DNA of 38,248 nucleotides from Chitinophagaceae bacterium UBA7600 (GCA_002478885.1 DLKC01000092.1:1-38248), one strand, 5' to 3'. Positions 10,493-18,782 are shown, numbered from the stretch's first letter. Made by a program: numbers and translations. The notes: generated by a model not told the origin, from the sequence alone.

Positions 10493-10505
10493 GTTTACTG
10501 TAAAC
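10493..10505. promoter_or_regulatory. Palindrome upstream of susC, possible operator
   Basis: GTTTACTGTAAAC is a perfect inverted repeat with a single central base. It sits 44-56 bp upstream of the susC ATG and about 250 bp upstream of the divergent S10 peptidase, a position that suits a dimeric regulator. No regulator gene adjoins it, so function is inferred from symmetry and position. The rest of 10450-10754 (305 bp) shows no ORF or repeat that I can support. Confidence 0.3.
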
Positions 10506-10754
10506 TAAATAAACTGCAATGCAATGCACAGCGGTATTGAGCAGCTTGCTACCTGGATGGGTAATCTACAGTACCGGGTAAGTAACCGGATATAGTCCAG
10601 CGACAATATTTATTCTGCTGATGAAACCGGCACTATCGCGCAGCCAAAGCTCAAAACGTTGCAATTGCCGGCTATATAAAAAACCAGCTTACAAGCGTAG
10701 CCCGCAGCGCTTTAATGGTAAAATCAGCTATCTTAACGGCGGAAAAATTTACAT

Positions 10755-12299
10755 ATGAAGCAAACTTTCTTTTTTATTGCTGCGCTGTTATTCATTGAAA
10801 TATGCAATGCACAGCAAGCAACCACGGACAAGACAAACGATAAGGTTAATGATGAAAAATTCTCTTCCGGGCCAAACGTGCTCAACCCTGATTATTCGGC
10901 GATAACCAATCACACGGTTACCGTTAAAGGACAAAATATTCCTTACAAGGCAGTGGCCGGCACGCTTCCGGTATGGAACGATTCTGGCAAACTGGTCGCC
11001 GGTGTTTTCTATACTTATTACGAACGTTCTGATGTAAAAGACAGGACAGTACGCCCGCTGGTGATTTCTTTCAATGGCGGCCCGGGCACGCCTTCGCTGT
11101 GGATGGAACTGGGCTATACCGGTCCGCGTATATTAAACATCGATGACGAAGGTTATCCTGTACAACCTTACGGCATCAAAGAAAATCCGAACTCCATTCT
11201 CGATGTCGCCGATATCGTTTACCTGGACCCGGTAAACACGGGTTATTCAAGGATCGTTGCCCAGAGTACGCCTGTTTCGAAATTCTTTGGGGTAAATGAA
11301 GACATCAAATACCTCGCAGAATGCCTGAGCACTTTTGTAACAAGGTACAACCGCTGGCTTTCGCCTAAATACCTGATCGGAGAAAGCTATGGCACCACAA
11401 GGGTTTCAGGGCTGGCACTGGAATTACAGAATGCCCAATGGATGTATTTAAACGGTGTTATCCTTGTTTCGCCAACTAACCTGGGCATTGACAGAAGCGG
11501 GCCTGTTGGCGCGGCTTTACGCCTCCCCTATTATGCAGCAACGGCATGGTATCACAAGATGCTGCCTGCTGATCTCCAGGCCAAAGATTTAACCACGGTA
11601 CTTCCCGAAGTAGAAGATTTCACGATCAATCAACTGGTGCCCGCACTGGTAACAGGAGGCTTTATCGACGACACAAAAAAGAAATCCATTGCCGCCACCA
11701 TGGCGCGGTATTCAGGCATTTCCGAAAAAGTGATCCTTCAATACAATCTTAATATTTCACCCGACTTTTTCTGGAAGGAATTGTTGCGCGATAAAGGCTA
11801 CACAGTAGGCAGGCTAGACTCGCGCTACCTGGGAATCGATAAACAAGACGGAGGCGAATCGCCCGATTACAATGCCGAACTTTCTTCCTGGGAACATTCC
11901 TTTTCCCCGGCCATGAATTATTATATCAGGAATGAATTGGGTTATAAGACCGACCTGAAATATTACCTCTTTGGACCTGTTGGCCCGTGGAACCGGAGCG
12001 ATGACAATACCGGAGATAACCTGCGCCTTGCTATGGCGGAAAATCCTTACCTGCATGTGATGATACAATCGGGGTATTTCGATGGCGCCTGCGATTATTT
12101 CAATGCGAAGTACAGCATGTGGCAGATCGACCCCAGCGGGAAGATGAAAGACCGCCTTAGCTGGAAAGGTTACAGAAGTGGCCATATGATGTACCTGCGC
12201 AAACCCGATCTCGAAGTAAGCAATGACGATCTTCGCGAGTTCATCAAAAAAACAATGCCCGGAAAAGGGCAGCCGGCGATGTATCACCGTGGCAATTAA
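10755..12299 (+). CDS. Secreted S10-family serine carboxypeptidase
   Basis: Alpha/beta-hydrolase peptidase that removes C-terminal residues from peptides; 514 aa. Signal peptide MKQTFFFIAALLFIEICNAQQ. Visible signatures: oxyanion region FNGGPGTPSLWMELGYTGPR, nucleophile motif LIGESYGTTR (Ser211), Asp443 in SGYFDGACDYF, and His477 in RSGHMMY, which complete the S10 triad. The start is the only in-frame ATG before the signal peptide. It is divergent from susC with a 305-bp spacer and ends at a strong terminator. A secreted carboxypeptidase beside a SusCD pair suggests peptide scavenging, but co-regulation is not shown by the sequence. Confidence 0.93.
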   Translation: MKQTFFFIAALLFIEICNAQQATTDKTNDKVNDEKFSSGPNVLNPDYSAITNHTVTVKGQNIPYKAVAGTLPVWNDSGKLVAGVFYTYYERSDVKDRTVRPLVISFNGGPGTPSLWMELGYTGPRILNIDDEGYPVQPYGIKENPNSILDVADIVYLDPVNTGYSRIVAQSTPVSKFFGVNEDIKYLAECLSTFVTRYNRWLSPKYLIGESYGTTRVSGLALELQNAQWMYLNGVILVSPTNLGIDRSGPVGAALRLPYYAATAWYHKMLPADLQAKDLTTVLPEVEDFTINQLVPALVTGGFIDDTKKKSIAATMARYSGISEKVILQYNLNISPDFFWKELLRDKGYTVGRLDSRYLGIDKQDGGESPDYNAELSSWEHSFSPAMNYYIRNELGYKTDLKYYLFGPVGPWNRSDDNTGDNLRLAMAENPYLHVMIQSGYFDGACDYFNAKYSMWQIDPSGKMKDRLSWKGYRSGHMMYLRKPDLEVSNDDLREFIKKTMPGKGQPAMYHRGN

Positions 12300-12314
12300 T
12301 CAATTCAATAAAAG

Positions 12315-12348
12315 AAACGGGTGGCATAAGATGCTCACCCGTTTTTTT
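12315..12348 (+). terminator. Rho-independent terminator after the S10 peptidase gene
   Basis: AAACGGGTG pairs with CACCCGTTT, extended inside by GCAT/ATGC with a one-base bulge, and ends in a run of T. It starts 15 bp after the stop codon. Confidence 0.88.
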
Positions 12349-12400
12349 ATGTCCTTAATTATCTTTCCGCGAACTGTTGTTGCCTGTTGCACATAGCTAC

Positions 12401-12459
12401 AGGTGTTGAAGTGTGCGACGCAACAGCAGCCGCTTGTGCTTACTGCAGCCGGGTCCATA
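12401..12459 (+). repeat. Bipartite intergenic element, copy 3
   Basis: Box GTTGAAGTGTGCGACGCAAC at 12405-12424, 23-nt spacer, then GCCGGGTCCATA at 12448-12459. It lies between the S10 peptidase terminator and the metalloprotease gene, same sense as both. Confidence 0.88.
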
Positions 12460-12464
12460 GTTGT

Positions 12465-12492
12465 CTCGCTTTTAAAAAAGCGGGATATTTTC
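12465..12492 (+). terminator. Terminator-like hairpin just after element copy 3
   Basis: CTCGCTT (12465-12471) pairs with AAGCGGG (12478-12484, one G-T pair) and is followed by ATATTTTC. It begins 5 bp after the 3' box of the repeat and lies 46 bp before the next start codon. Confidence 0.45.
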
Positions 12493-12537
12493 TGAAATAA
12501 ATATATTAGCACTAATAAAATCCCCCCGGAATCAAAA

Positions 12538-13935
12538 ATGCACAGTATGAGACTTGTTACATCAATCCTGGCAACCCTGCTGTTATTGTTCACAAGCGAC
12601 TGTATCTATAGCCAGATACAGTATGTAAACATGGAAACCACTTCCAAATGGACCCAGGATTTCAAAGGCATTACCACGATAAAAGTTTATTGGGAAAACC
12701 CAAGCCCTGAAAACTATACGCAAAGGCAATGGGTGCAGGAAGCGGTTCAACAAACATGGAGCAAGTATGCCAACATTGATTTCACCGGCTGGGAACCATA
12801 TGACAACAGTGGTACCGGAATAAGGATCTATATTGATGATTATGCCTGGCCTCACACAGCATCGCTTGGAAGGCAGATCGAAGGGATGTACCAGGGGATG
12901 GTGCTAAGCTTTAATTTTCTCGGCAATTTTAAGTGCAATGGCCATTCGGCTGAATACTGTATCAAAGCCATTGCGGTACACGAATTCGGGCATGCATTGG
13001 GTATTGCACACGAACAGGAAAGAACAGACTGTGGTTGCACAGAGCATCCACCCGGCGAAGGCGGCGGCGCAACCGGCGGATATTATGCTACACCGTGTGA
13101 CATTCATTCTGTGATGAATTATTGCAACCCGGTCTGGAATAACGCCGGGCAGCTAAGCCAGTATGACATTGAAGGCATACAGGCCGTTTACGGCACCAGG
13201 AAAACACCGGAAGATTTTGGAAATAACATTGCACTTTCATCAGCAAGCGACAAATTGGGCGAGGACCAGGTGTGGGAAAACATGTATTTAACGATAGGCA
13301 ACCAACAGTTCATTTACAATATTAACCAGAACAATCCTGAAGAGATAAAAACATTCACGTTTACAACAACGGGAACTTATGATTACAAGCTATCTTCCAC
13401 ATCGTATCATAAAGACGGGCAAACACATTATGGCTCGGGTTCAGGGACCATTCAAATAGATAAAACAAAAAAGTACAAAATTGATATTCTTGCCCGAAAC
13501 CCAACCGACATTAACGTGGAGTTATTAGTAAAAGCTACCGACGTTGCTTCGGACGGAGCTGTGGTGGCACAGGGAAGAAACGAGGAAAGAAAACCCGATT
13601 TGCCTGCGGGCAGCCTGGACAAGTTTATAAGAAACGGGCAAAAGCCCATAAGTCTTTTGAAACTGGATAATGCCGACAACGAAAAATTTTATATTTATTC
13701 GGATGGCGCTATTATGGTCTTCAATAACGTAAATAACACTTTCTTCGAGTGCGCGCAAAAACAAGCGCCGGTTTATAAAGACTGGAATGGGAGAACCTGG
13801 GCCTGGTCGTTTTACCGGAATATTGGCAATAACCAGCAGGAAACGTACACCGTTAGTACAACAGGAGAAGTATGGTCGATGAGCAGCACAGGCGTATTCA
13901 CACAGTATGGCCTTGTAACTGACCCGGACTTTTAA
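12538..13935 (+). CDS. Secreted metzincin-type zinc metalloprotease with tectonin-like C-terminus
   Basis: Extracellular protease of 465 aa. Signal peptide MHSMRLVTSILATLLLLF (a second ATG at 12547 is possible). The catalytic motif HEFGHALGIAHEQE gives zinc ligands His148, His152 and His158 with Glu149 as base. The Met-turn SVMNY follows at 191-195. Between them lies a Cys/Gly-rich loop (TDCGCTEHPPGEGGGATGG). This fits the astacin/matrixin side of the metzincins. After about residue 225 comes a beta-rich region, and the last 100 residues (FYIYSDGAIMVFNN, WSMSSTGVFTQYG) look like tectonin beta-propeller repeats, which may bind surface sugars. The stop is 2 bp before the next gene, so the two are co-transcribed. 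Family assignment is firm; the substrate is unknown. Confidence 0.88.
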   Translation: MHSMRLVTSILATLLLLFTSDCIYSQIQYVNMETTSKWTQDFKGITTIKVYWENPSPENYTQRQWVQEAVQQTWSKYANIDFTGWEPYDNSGTGIRIYIDDYAWPHTASLGRQIEGMYQGMVLSFNFLGNFKCNGHSAEYCIKAIAVHEFGHALGIAHEQERTDCGCTEHPPGEGGGATGGYYATPCDIHSVMNYCNPVWNNAGQLSQYDIEGIQAVYGTRKTPEDFGNNIALSSASDKLGEDQVWENMYLTIGNQQFIYNINQNNPEEIKTFTFTTTGTYDYKLSSTSYHKDGQTHYGSGSGTIQIDKTKKYKIDILARNPTDINVELLVKATDVASDGAVVAQGRNEERKPDLPAGSLDKFIRNGQKPISLLKLDNADNEKFYIYSDGAIMVFNNVNNTFFECAQKQAPVYKDWNGRTWAWSFYRNIGNNQQETYTVSTTGEVWSMSSTGVFTQYGLVTDPDF

Positions 13936-13937
13936 GG

Positions 13938-14768
13938 ATGAAACCTAATATGATCACTTCTAAACAGACCAATGGCCGTAAACCCAAAGCTTCTTTTTCT
14001 GAAACCGTAAGGAACAATCAAATGAAATTCAGGTTCAGCAGTAACAGCCTTGATATTATTGTAAAAGTAGCGGGCATCTTAACCATCTTCATTCCGCTTT
14101 TACTTTTCTACAAACAGCAGGAAGCAGAGAATACCCGCAACTGGACAGAGAAAAAAGCGAATGAATATTCCGACTTATTGGTATCGATTCATAAGCTGGA
14201 AAAAACAGCGCTTTTTTCAAAAGCATTTGAAGAAGCGCACAATACAATTTTCTATGAGGTATATCCAAGATTGCTCATTTTTAACGATAAAGAAATATTG
14301 AATAAAGTTGACAGCCTTAGATCGCTTGATGTTTTTCTTCTGCAATCGAAAGATGTATTGGAGAAGCTGAATGAAACCGACAGCCTGGCCATTGTGCTGC
14401 TGGACTCTGCAGGACTGAATACGGAGCAGTACAGCAGTTTATATTACAGATTGGGAATGCCCTCACTATTCTACTACTTCAAGGGCACTTCAGAAAGTTT
14501 CACCAAACAATATGCTGACAACAGCAACGAGTTTATAAAAAAATATTCGGGGAAACTGGATTCTTTGTTTGGCAGCTACAGCAAAAAGCTGCAGTCGTTG
14601 GAAGATCATGAGACGATACAAAGGCTCGATTTTACGTCAACAGCAGATTACATCGTTAACAACAGTTCCTTTTTCGGGTTGGGCATGTCGGTCGAAGGCA
14701 GGGTTGAATTATTCAAAAGAATCGATGAGCTTGATTCGCTAATAATCCACAACATCAAAAACCAGTAA
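13938..14768 (+). CDS. Unknown single-TM protein in an operon with the metalloprotease
   Basis: I do not recognise a family. 276 aa: a basic, polar N-terminus of about 35 residues (KQTNGRKPKASFSETVRNNQ), one TM helix (about 40-58, VKVAGILTIFIPLLLFY), then about 215 residues of mostly helical, charged sequence with several aromatic residues and no catalytic motif that I can see. By the positive-inside rule the large C-terminal part should be periplasmic. The start is 2 bp after the metalloprotease stop, with AAGG close upstream, so translation is probably coupled. It could be a membrane partner or immunity-type protein for the protease; that is inference from position only. Confidence 0.75.
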   Translation: MKPNMITSKQTNGRKPKASFSETVRNNQMKFRFSSNSLDIIVKVAGILTIFIPLLLFYKQQEAENTRNWTEKKANEYSDLLVSIHKLEKTALFSKAFEEAHNTIFYEVYPRLLIFNDKEILNKVDSLRSLDVFLLQSKDVLEKLNETDSLAIVLLDSAGLNTEQYSSLYYRLGMPSLFYYFKGTSESFTKQYADNSNEFIKKYSGKLDSLFGSYSKKLQSLEDHETIQRLDFTSTADYIVNNSSFFGLGMSVEGRVELFKRIDELDSLIIHNIKNQ

Positions 14769-14858
14769 TAACTCAGTGCAATCTGTAAAAAAATTTAAGC
14801 CAGCTTTTAATGGAGTACAGACTAAAAGTTGTATTTTTTGTGTCTAAATAAAATCGCC

Positions 14859-15056
14859 ATGAAAAGACTATTATTAGTTGCTTTTATTGGGGCCGCCTTT
14901 TTAACAAGTTGCGCCAAAGATGTGAAGGCGCCGGTTAATACGGCCAATGCATCCGAAGCCAAAACCAGTACGACAAGTACTACAGGTTCTGCAACAAACA
15001 GCGGCAGCCAGGCAGGCCATACCTGCGGCGGTGGTACCGGCAGTACAGGACACTAA
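14859..15056 (+). CDS. Small Thr/Ser/Gly-rich lipoprotein
   Basis: 65 aa, starting at ATG 14859; a longer frame from a TTG at 14829 adds only an unlikely leader. MKRLLLVAFIGAAFLTSCAKD is a clear signal peptide II with the lipidated Cys in LTSC. The mature part is low-complexity (NTANASEAKTSTTSTTG) and ends HTCGGGTGSTGH, with one Cys and two His residues near the terminus. It is separated from the upstream gene by 90 bp and followed by a good terminator, so it is a genuine short transcript unit. Function unknown; such tails occur in surface-exposed linkers, but I cannot name a role. Confidence 0.72.
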   Translation: MKRLLLVAFIGAAFLTSCAKDVKAPVNTANASEAKTSTTSTTGSATNSGSQAGHTCGGGTGSTGH

Positions 15057-15103
15057 GCTGCGCCTGCAAACAAACACTGAAGAAAAGTTTCATCTCAATA
15101 GAA

Positions 15104-15136
15104 ATGGTTCCTTAAAAAAGGAATCATTTTTGTTTT
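15104..15136 (+). terminator. Rho-independent terminator after the small lipoprotein gene
   Basis: ATGGTTCC, 8-nt loop, GGAATCAT (one G-T pair), then TTTTGTTTT. It ends the transcript of the lipoprotein gene 47 bp after its stop. Confidence 0.8.
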
Positions 15137-15607
15137 ACCAAGAATGCCGTAAATCATTGTCCCAATTTAAGCCGGGCTGTAAAAGTACTTATATTATTTC
15201 CACATAGAATCCCTGGCAAAGGCCATGGTGGTTTTGCCAAAACAGCTGCTGCCTTTTCGCATGCCGGGCAAATCATTTAAAACTTCGTTAAGTATTTTAA
15301 TGTAAAAAAGACTAGTCGTCGCTTCAATAGACCGGCAATTTTCTTTTTATATTATTTTCTCTTATCATGGGCTACCCTGGTGCAATGAATTGCCCGGAGA
15401 ACATAAGCCGTAGATCAATGTCGTTTTACTACTATTTAAAGGGTCGGCCTGTGGGAGAACCTGATAAAAGCCTGAAAAAGTATTCGACTATTTTTGTCGG
15501 CCGGCAAGGATACAATGAAGACAATATCACCGGGAAGAAAGAATCATGCGGTTACAACCAACAATGCATGCAACCCCGGGGCATGTTTTAACGCACAAGA
15601 GCTAAAA
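15137..15607. other. Intergenic stretch without a supported gene
   Basis: 471 bp between two convergent units. One 74-codon frame (15367-15591) has no signal, motif or recognisable protein character, so I do not call it. At 15244-15276 the string GCTGCTGCC...GCATGCCGGGCAAA resembles the spacer and 3' box of the bipartite element (copy 10 most of all), but no convincing 5' box precedes it; it may be an eroded copy. Confidence 0.4.
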
Positions 15608-16303
15608 TCAATTAGTGTTTGCGCGTGCAAAGGTTTCTAACTTCGACAGTTTCAGCAGCTTGATTTTTTTACCGGTAATCTTTATGATCTTTCCCCGCGC
15701 CATTTCGCTGACGACCTTAAAGAAAGTCTCGTAAATGGTTCCGGCAAAAGAGGCGATATCCTGTCGCGTTAATTCTATATTGATGCAGCCGGCCTCATCA
15801 GTGCCAAAGCGGTTCTGCAGCATTAAAAACGTGTCTGCTATACGGCCCTTGACATCCATGTGAGCAAGGTCGCGCATTCTTCTTTCAGCCTCCTGAAGTT
15901 CGCCCGAATAAAACATCATCAGCATGAGTGTGAGATCGGGATTTACTTTCAACGTTTTGAGGAAAAAATCTGTCTCGATAAAGCAGGCGGACACATTTTG
16001 CAATGCAGTGGCCGACACCGGGTACACATCCGTATTTCCAAAACCACGATGCCCGAGAATATCACCCTGTTTTGCAAAACGAAGGATCATTTCTTTTCCT
16101 TGTGCCCAGTATTTGTGCACCTTGGCGTTGCCGGAATTCAAAAAATAGATGCCCTTTACTTTTTCGCCTTCTTTAAAAATCACTTCGCCTTTCTTAAAAG
16201 TAAGCACCTGTTTATGCAACTCAATAGCTGGTACCCATTCGGGCATACAATACCTGCACAGGAAGCAATTTCCGGCAGCACAACTGCCTGTATTTTTTTT
16301 CAT
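15608..16303 (-). CDS. Crp/Fnr-family regulator with four-cysteine N-terminus
   Basis: Transcription factor, 231 aa from ATG 16303 (a TTG two codons earlier is less likely). N-terminal cysteines at 8, 13, 16 and 19 (CAAGNCFLCRYC) precede a cyclic-nucleotide-binding-like domain (VLTFKKGEVIFKEGEKVKGIYFLNSG) and an HTH_Crp domain near the C-terminus (ELTRQDIASFAGTIYETFFKVVSEM). The cysteine cluster recalls the [4Fe-4S] site of Fnr, which would make this an oxygen or redox sensor; spacing differs from E. coli Fnr, so this is inference. It is divergent from the ClC gene with 132 bp between the starts, and could control it. No clear TTGAT-N4-ATCAA site is visible in that spacer. Confidence 0.92.
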   Translation of the reverse strand: MKKNTGSCAAGNCFLCRYCMPEWVPAIELHKQVLTFKKGEVIFKEGEKVKGIYFLNSGNAKVHKYWAQGKEMILRFAKQGDILGHRGFGNTDVYPVSATALQNVSACFIETDFFLKTLKVNPDLTLMLMMFYSGELQEAERRMRDLAHMDVKGRIADTFLMLQNRFGTDEAGCINIELTRQDIASFAGTIYETFFKVVSEMARGKIIKITGKKIKLLKLSKLETFARANTN

Positions 16304-16346
16304 GGCCAATGATAATGCATTCCCGGCAGAAAGAAATAAAGATATT

Positions 16347-16408
16347 TTAAACTATAATTTTTAAACACAAAAGTCATTTTTAAATAAAAAAACATTACTT
16401 AAACTATA
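16347..16408. promoter_or_regulatory. Direct repeat TTAAACTATA in the Crp/ClC divergent promoter region
   Basis: The 10-mer TTAAACTATA occurs at 16347-16356 and again at 16399-16408, 52 bp apart, in a very AT-rich spacer. The second copy overlaps the probable ClC -7 box. It may be two promoters of related sequence or two operator half-sites. Confidence 0.3.
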
Positions 16409-16412
16409 TTTG
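16405..16412 (+). promoter_or_regulatory. Bacteroidota -7 promoter box for the ClC gene
   Basis: TATATTTG matches the Bacteroidota -7 consensus TAnnTTTG exactly and lies 23 bp upstream of the ClC ATG. No clean -33 TTTG is visible at the usual distance; the region there is A/T-rich. Confidence 0.5.
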
Positions 16413-16435
16413 CAGTGTTTATAAAAGCCAACCGA

Positions 16436-18328
16436 ATGAGCAAAAGCACCCACGATGCCAACATTATTCCTGTCTCAACATCCCTATACGAAAATTTCAA
16501 ACCGAAGGCCACAGCCGAAAAATCGCCGGTATCGGGCAGGGTGTTTTTATTGAGCCTGCAAGCCATTCTAAACGCATTGATCATCGGCGTGGTCGCGAAG
16601 GGATTGGTTATGCTTATTGAGCTGATCACCAATTTTTCTTTTTATGGCAGGTTTTCGTTTCAGCCTGCATCGCCTGCCAACAATCATCTCGGTTGGATGG
16701 TTCTATTTGTACCCATTGCCGGAAGCATACTGGTGGGCCTGATGGCACGATTCGGTTCGTCGGCGATAAGGGGACACGGAATCCCGGAAGCAATGGAAAA
16801 GATTATTACAGAAGACAGCAAAATTCCTGTAAAGCTTACTTTTCTTAAACCAATATCCGCAGCCATTTCCATCGGTACCGGCGGGCCTTTCGGTGCAGAG
16901 GGACCAATCATTGCCACCGGTGGCGCATTTGGATCATTTGCCGGCCAGATCATGCGGATATCTTCCAGCGAAAGAAAGATTATGCTTGCAGCTGGAGCAT
17001 GTGCAGGCATGTCCGCAATTTTTGGCAGCCCGCTGGCAGCGGTATTGTTGGCCATAGAACTGTTACTTTTTGAATTCTCGCCGCGATCGGTAATACCTGT
17101 GGCATTGTCTTGTGCAGCCGGGGCTGCAATGCACCTAGTATTTTTTGGCAGTCAACCGGTATTTCAAATGGCAGATATTCCTGCGGCAACCGGAACTGCA
17201 TTAACCACCTATATTTTGATGGGCGCCATTATTGGTGTAATAGCATCCTTTGTCTCAAAATCCGTTTACCTGCTGGAAGATGCATTTGAAAGATTGCCCA
17301 TTCACTGGATGTGGTGGCCTGCTATTGGTGCGGTTGCAGTAGGTTGCATCGGTTATTTTGCCCCGGGTACCATGGGCGTAGGTTATGAAAACATCAGCAA
17401 CCTTTTAGGTGGAACATTACCGGTCGGCATTTTACTAACCCTTTGCCTGCTAAAATATCTTTCATGGGTTGTGGCCCTGGGCAGTGGCACATCCGGCGGA
17501 ACACTCGCACCTTTATTTACCATTGGTGGCGCCACCGGCGCTTTGCTCGGCATATGCGCCTTATCACTGTTTCCTGGCAGTGGCATCAACATTGCCACGG
17601 CCGCGCTTATAGGAATGGCGGCAATGTTTGCCGGCGCATCAAGAGCGCTGCTTACCTCTATTGTCTTCTCTCTCGAAACAACAGCCCAGCCACATGGACT
17701 GCTGCCACTGCTCGGTGCATGCACCGCCGCCTATTTCGTTTCCTTTTTCCTGATGAAAGGAAGCATTATGACCGAAAAAATACTACGCAGGGGCGTTCGC
17801 ACTCCTGACGCCTATGAGCCCGACGTATTGCAGCGCATTGGTGTTGAACAGGCAATGGATGATGCACCGCTTATTGTTAGTGCCGACAACAATACCGGCG
17901 AACTTATATCGTGGTGCCTTGACAACCCTGAGTTGTACAAACAACAGCACTTTATTGTCGCAGATGAACAGGAAAATTTTATCGGTTATATTAAAAAAGA
18001 ACAACTTTTCAGGACAGACAAAGCCCACTCGCTGGAATCGCTTATTGTTCATGATCTTCCTGTCCTGCACAGGAACAATGACCTTGGGCTTGCGTCTGAA
18101 CTCATGGGCCATGCAGACATGGATGTTATGGCGGTCGTTTCAACCATCGCACCTTATAAAATTGAGGGCGTTGTTACGGCTTCAGACATCTTACAGCATT
18201 ACAGCATCCACAGAAAAAAGGAAGAAAAATACCTTGTATCAATTTCGATCAGGAGAAGAACAAGACGGCTCATTGTAAAAGGGCGCTTGCTGATGCAGCC
18301 GCGAAAAGCCCAGGAAGAAATCGGGTAA
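16436..18328 (+). CDS. ClC-family chloride channel/antiporter with C-terminal CBS region
   Basis: Inner-membrane anion channel or transporter, 630 aa. The start at ATG 16436 is preferred over an in-frame GTG at 16415. About ten or more hydrophobic segments cover residues 40-450. ClC selectivity-filter motifs are visible but altered: GHGIPEAM (residues 113-120; usual GSGIP), GAEGP with the gating Glu at 155 (usual GREGP), and GTSGGTLAP for the usual GGxFxP. In PLAAVLLAIELLLFEF the first of the two glutamates of E. coli ClC (Glu202) is kept, while the position of the proton Glu203 appears to be Leu. The last 150 residues look like a CBS pair (...VVSTIAPYKIEGVVTASDILQHYS). Divergent from the Fnr-like regulator; the next gene follows after 31 bp. 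Confidence 0.93.
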   Translation: MSKSTHDANIIPVSTSLYENFKPKATAEKSPVSGRVFLLSLQAILNALIIGVVAKGLVMLIELITNFSFYGRFSFQPASPANNHLGWMVLFVPIAGSILVGLMARFGSSAIRGHGIPEAMEKIITEDSKIPVKLTFLKPISAAISIGTGGPFGAEGPIIATGGAFGSFAGQIMRISSSERKIMLAAGACAGMSAIFGSPLAAVLLAIELLLFEFSPRSVIPVALSCAAGAAMHLVFFGSQPVFQMADIPAATGTALTTYILMGAIIGVIASFVSKSVYLLEDAFERLPIHWMWWPAIGAVAVGCIGYFAPGTMGVGYENISNLLGGTLPVGILLTLCLLKYLSWVVALGSGTSGGTLAPLFTIGGATGALLGICALSLFPGSGINIATAALIGMAAMFAGASRALLTSIVFSLETTAQPHGLLPLLGACTAAYFVSFFLMKGSIMTEKILRRGVRTPDAYEPDVLQRIGVEQAMDDAPLIVSADNNTGELISWCLDNPELYKQQHFIVADEQENFIGYIKKEQLFRTDKAHSLESLIVHDLPVLHRNNDLGLASELMGHADMDVMAVVSTIAPYKIEGVVTASDILQHYSIHRKKEEKYLVSISIRRRTRRLIVKGRLLMQPRKAQEEIG

Positions 18329-18359
18329 TAACAACTTTCATCACGCTAAAAATTTATTT

Positions 18360-18782
18360 ATGGACTACGATTATCAACAAACAAACTTCTCGAAGGCAGT
18401 ACTGGCCGGTTTGTTTGCCGGCATTGCAGCAACACTTGCAAATCTTTTGTACGACTACGTTTACCGCGACATCACTTCATATTGGCCTTCGGAAATCATC
18501 AATGTTTCCTCTATTATCGTGGCTACAACTTTACTGCTTACCGTTGCAGGAATTATCTTTCATCTATTCAGGCAATACATCAAAAACGGGAGTACCGGTT
18601 ACTTCATTTTTTTTACAGCGCTCACAGCACTTTGCATTTATGGAGCACTCCATGTACAAAGATCCAGTGACCCCGTTGTAACGATAGAATTCAGGCAGTT
18701 ATTACTTGGTGTAGTCATCATATCCGGGGCAGCGGCATTGCTTATTCCTTACTTGTACCGGCATTCCAAAATATTTTGCTGA
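18360..18782 (+). CDS. Small four-TM membrane protein of unknown function
   Basis: 140 aa, unrecognised. Four hydrophobic helices can be read (about 13-31, 47-67, 78-95, 110-130): AVLAGLFAGIAATLANLLY, IIVATTLLLTVAGIIFHLF, FIFFTALTALCIYGALHV and LLLGVVIISGAAALLIPYL. It starts 31 bp after the ClC stop in the same direction and is probably co-transcribed. There is no catalytic motif. It may be an accessory or stress membrane protein; naming it further would be guesswork. Confidence 0.72.
   Translation: MDYDYQQTNFSKAVLAGLFAGIAATLANLLYDYVYRDITSYWPSEIINVSSIIVATTLLLTVAGIIFHLFRQYIKNGSTGYFIFFTALTALCIYGALHVQRSSDPVVTIEFRQLLLGVVIISGAAALLIPYLYRHSKIFC

Noticed and set aside
11814..12287. 157-codon minus-strand frame inside the S10 peptidase gene
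   Set aside because: A shadow of the peptidase reading frame with no family features.
15222..15276. Possible eroded element copy (GTGGTTTTGCC...GCATGCCGGGCAAA)
   Set aside because: The 3' part resembles copy 10, but the 5' box is not recognisable and the spacing would be 19 nt.
15367..15591. 74-codon open frame in the gap before the Crp/Fnr gene
   Set aside because: No motif, no signal peptide, composition not protein-like and no neighbour with which it could form an operon.
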